From: Mitsuaria chitosanitabida ATCC BAA-476 = NBRC 102408
GTDB lineage: Bacteria > Pseudomonadota > Gammaproteobacteria > Burkholderiales > Burkholderiaceae_C
Direction of reading: 5' to 3'
Assembly (NCBI RefSeq): GCF_001598255.1
Contig: NZ_BCYP01000023.1
Location: 1-61,515, forward strand
Length of the DNA stretch: 61,515 nucleotides
Under the pieces are notes generated by a model. It had not been told where the DNA came from. It was given only the letters and a program-made list of their open reading frames with translations, and searched no databases. Positions 61,106-61,515 of this stretch are shown here, piece after piece. Numbering within the stretch: position 1 is the stretch's first letter; the number at the start of each line of letters is the position of its first letter. Made by a program: the position numbers and the translations under genes.

Positions 61106-61515
61106 ATGTCGCCGTTCGAGCATCCCGAGGACCAGGCCCAGTACCGCCGCCCCGCGCATCGCGCGGGCGTCGAGCTGTACCACGCCCACATCCTGCGGCA
61201 CAGCTTCGATCCGCACACCCACGAGGCCTACGGCCTGGGCGCGATCACCCAGGGCGTCGGCCGCTTCCGCTGGCGCGGCGGCGAGCATCTGGCCCCGCGC
61301 GCCACGCTGATGCTGATGAATCCCGAGGACATCCACACCGGCGAGGCCGCCACCGAGGACGCCTGGGGCTACCGCATGGTCTACCTGGACGAGGCGGTGC
61401 TGTCGGCGCTCTACGGCGGGCCGGCCTGGCGCTTCGACGCCGCGGTCGCCCACGACGCGGAGGCGGCCTCGCGCGCGGCCGCGCTGATGGCCACGCTGTG
61501 GCGGGCGCGCGAGCC
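61106..61515 (+). CDS. AraC-type regulator, N-terminal part (cut by window end)
   Basis: The first 136 codons remain open to the window edge. The sequence (MSPFEHPEDQAQYRRPAH start, SFDPHTHEAYGLGAITQG, APRATLMLMNPEDIHTGEA, WGYRMVYLDEAVL) is the cupin sensor domain of AraC regulators of the type often found beside LysE exporters. The DNA-binding half would lie beyond the window. Confidence 0.8.
   Translation, partial: MSPFEHPEDQAQYRRPAHRAGVELYHAHILRHSFDPHTHEAYGLGAITQGVGRFRWRGGEHLAPRATLMLMNPEDIHTGEAATEDAWGYRMVYLDEAVLSALYGGPAWRFDAAVAHDAEAASRAAALMATLWRARE

Overview
The window is about 61.5 kb of GC-rich DNA with GC-ending codons, a PEP-CTERM protein behind a sigma-54-type promoter, a rhizobial-type glpSTPQUV glycerol importer and a phytase/TonB-receptor pair. 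This suggests a betaproteobacterium of the order Burkholderiales, probably near Roseateles/Mitsuaria/Rubrivivax. That placement is inferred from gene content and style only. No rRNA, tRNA, CRISPR array or insertion sequence was recognised.

Layout. 1-6.8 kb: a Gln-Pro repeat tail, a small hypothetical gene, a MATE exporter, a secreted S8 protease, a PEP-CTERM protein and an Abi_2/HEPN abortive-infection candidate. 7.0-12.2 kb: a five-gene peptide-type ABC importer whose junctions are all four-base ATGA overlaps. 12.4-16.3 kb: a membrane-tethered receiver protein, a penicillin-acylase-like hydrolase and a cytochrome c. 16.3-26.7 kb: a GST, a DUF6515 protein, XdhC and CoxG-like proteins, an acyltransferase, a WYL regulator, NDH-2, a VOC protein and two M16-like proteins without the zinc motif. 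26.7-28.1 kb: a yybP-ykoY riboswitch before a TMEM165/GDT1 manganese exporter, then a VapBC-type pair. 28.2-38.9 kb: a complete glycerol locus with glpK and glpR on the minus strand and glpD plus glpSTPQUV on the plus strand. 38.9-43.7 kb: a TerB-like protein, an RDD/ClpP-fold fusion, a frameshifted PIN toxin with its antitoxin, a two-repeat lipoprotein and an exported hypothetical protein.

The most remarkable region is 43.8-52.8 kb, all on the minus strand. Read in the direction of transcription it holds an ECF sigma factor, a Ser/Thr kinase with a C-terminal sensor-like half, a 129-residue protein, seven tiny genes encoding double-glycine leader peptides, a C39-peptidase ABC transporter and an HlyD-type membrane fusion protein. 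All seven peptides share a classical double-glycine leader followed by a short core of the form P-[QE]-V-x-N-D. Three of them carry two or four cores in a row, separated by segments that mimic the leader, giving eleven complete core units plus the truncated last unit of the four-core precursor (twelve in all). The 129-residue protein ends in the same motif. I read this as a regulated system that makes and exports a family of short peptides, possibly signals or antagonistic agents. I do not recognise the peptide family.

The window ends (53-61.5 kb) with degenerate GGDEF proteins, a GNAT acetyltransferase, a TonB receptor/phytase operon and two AraC-type regulators, the last cut by the window edge.
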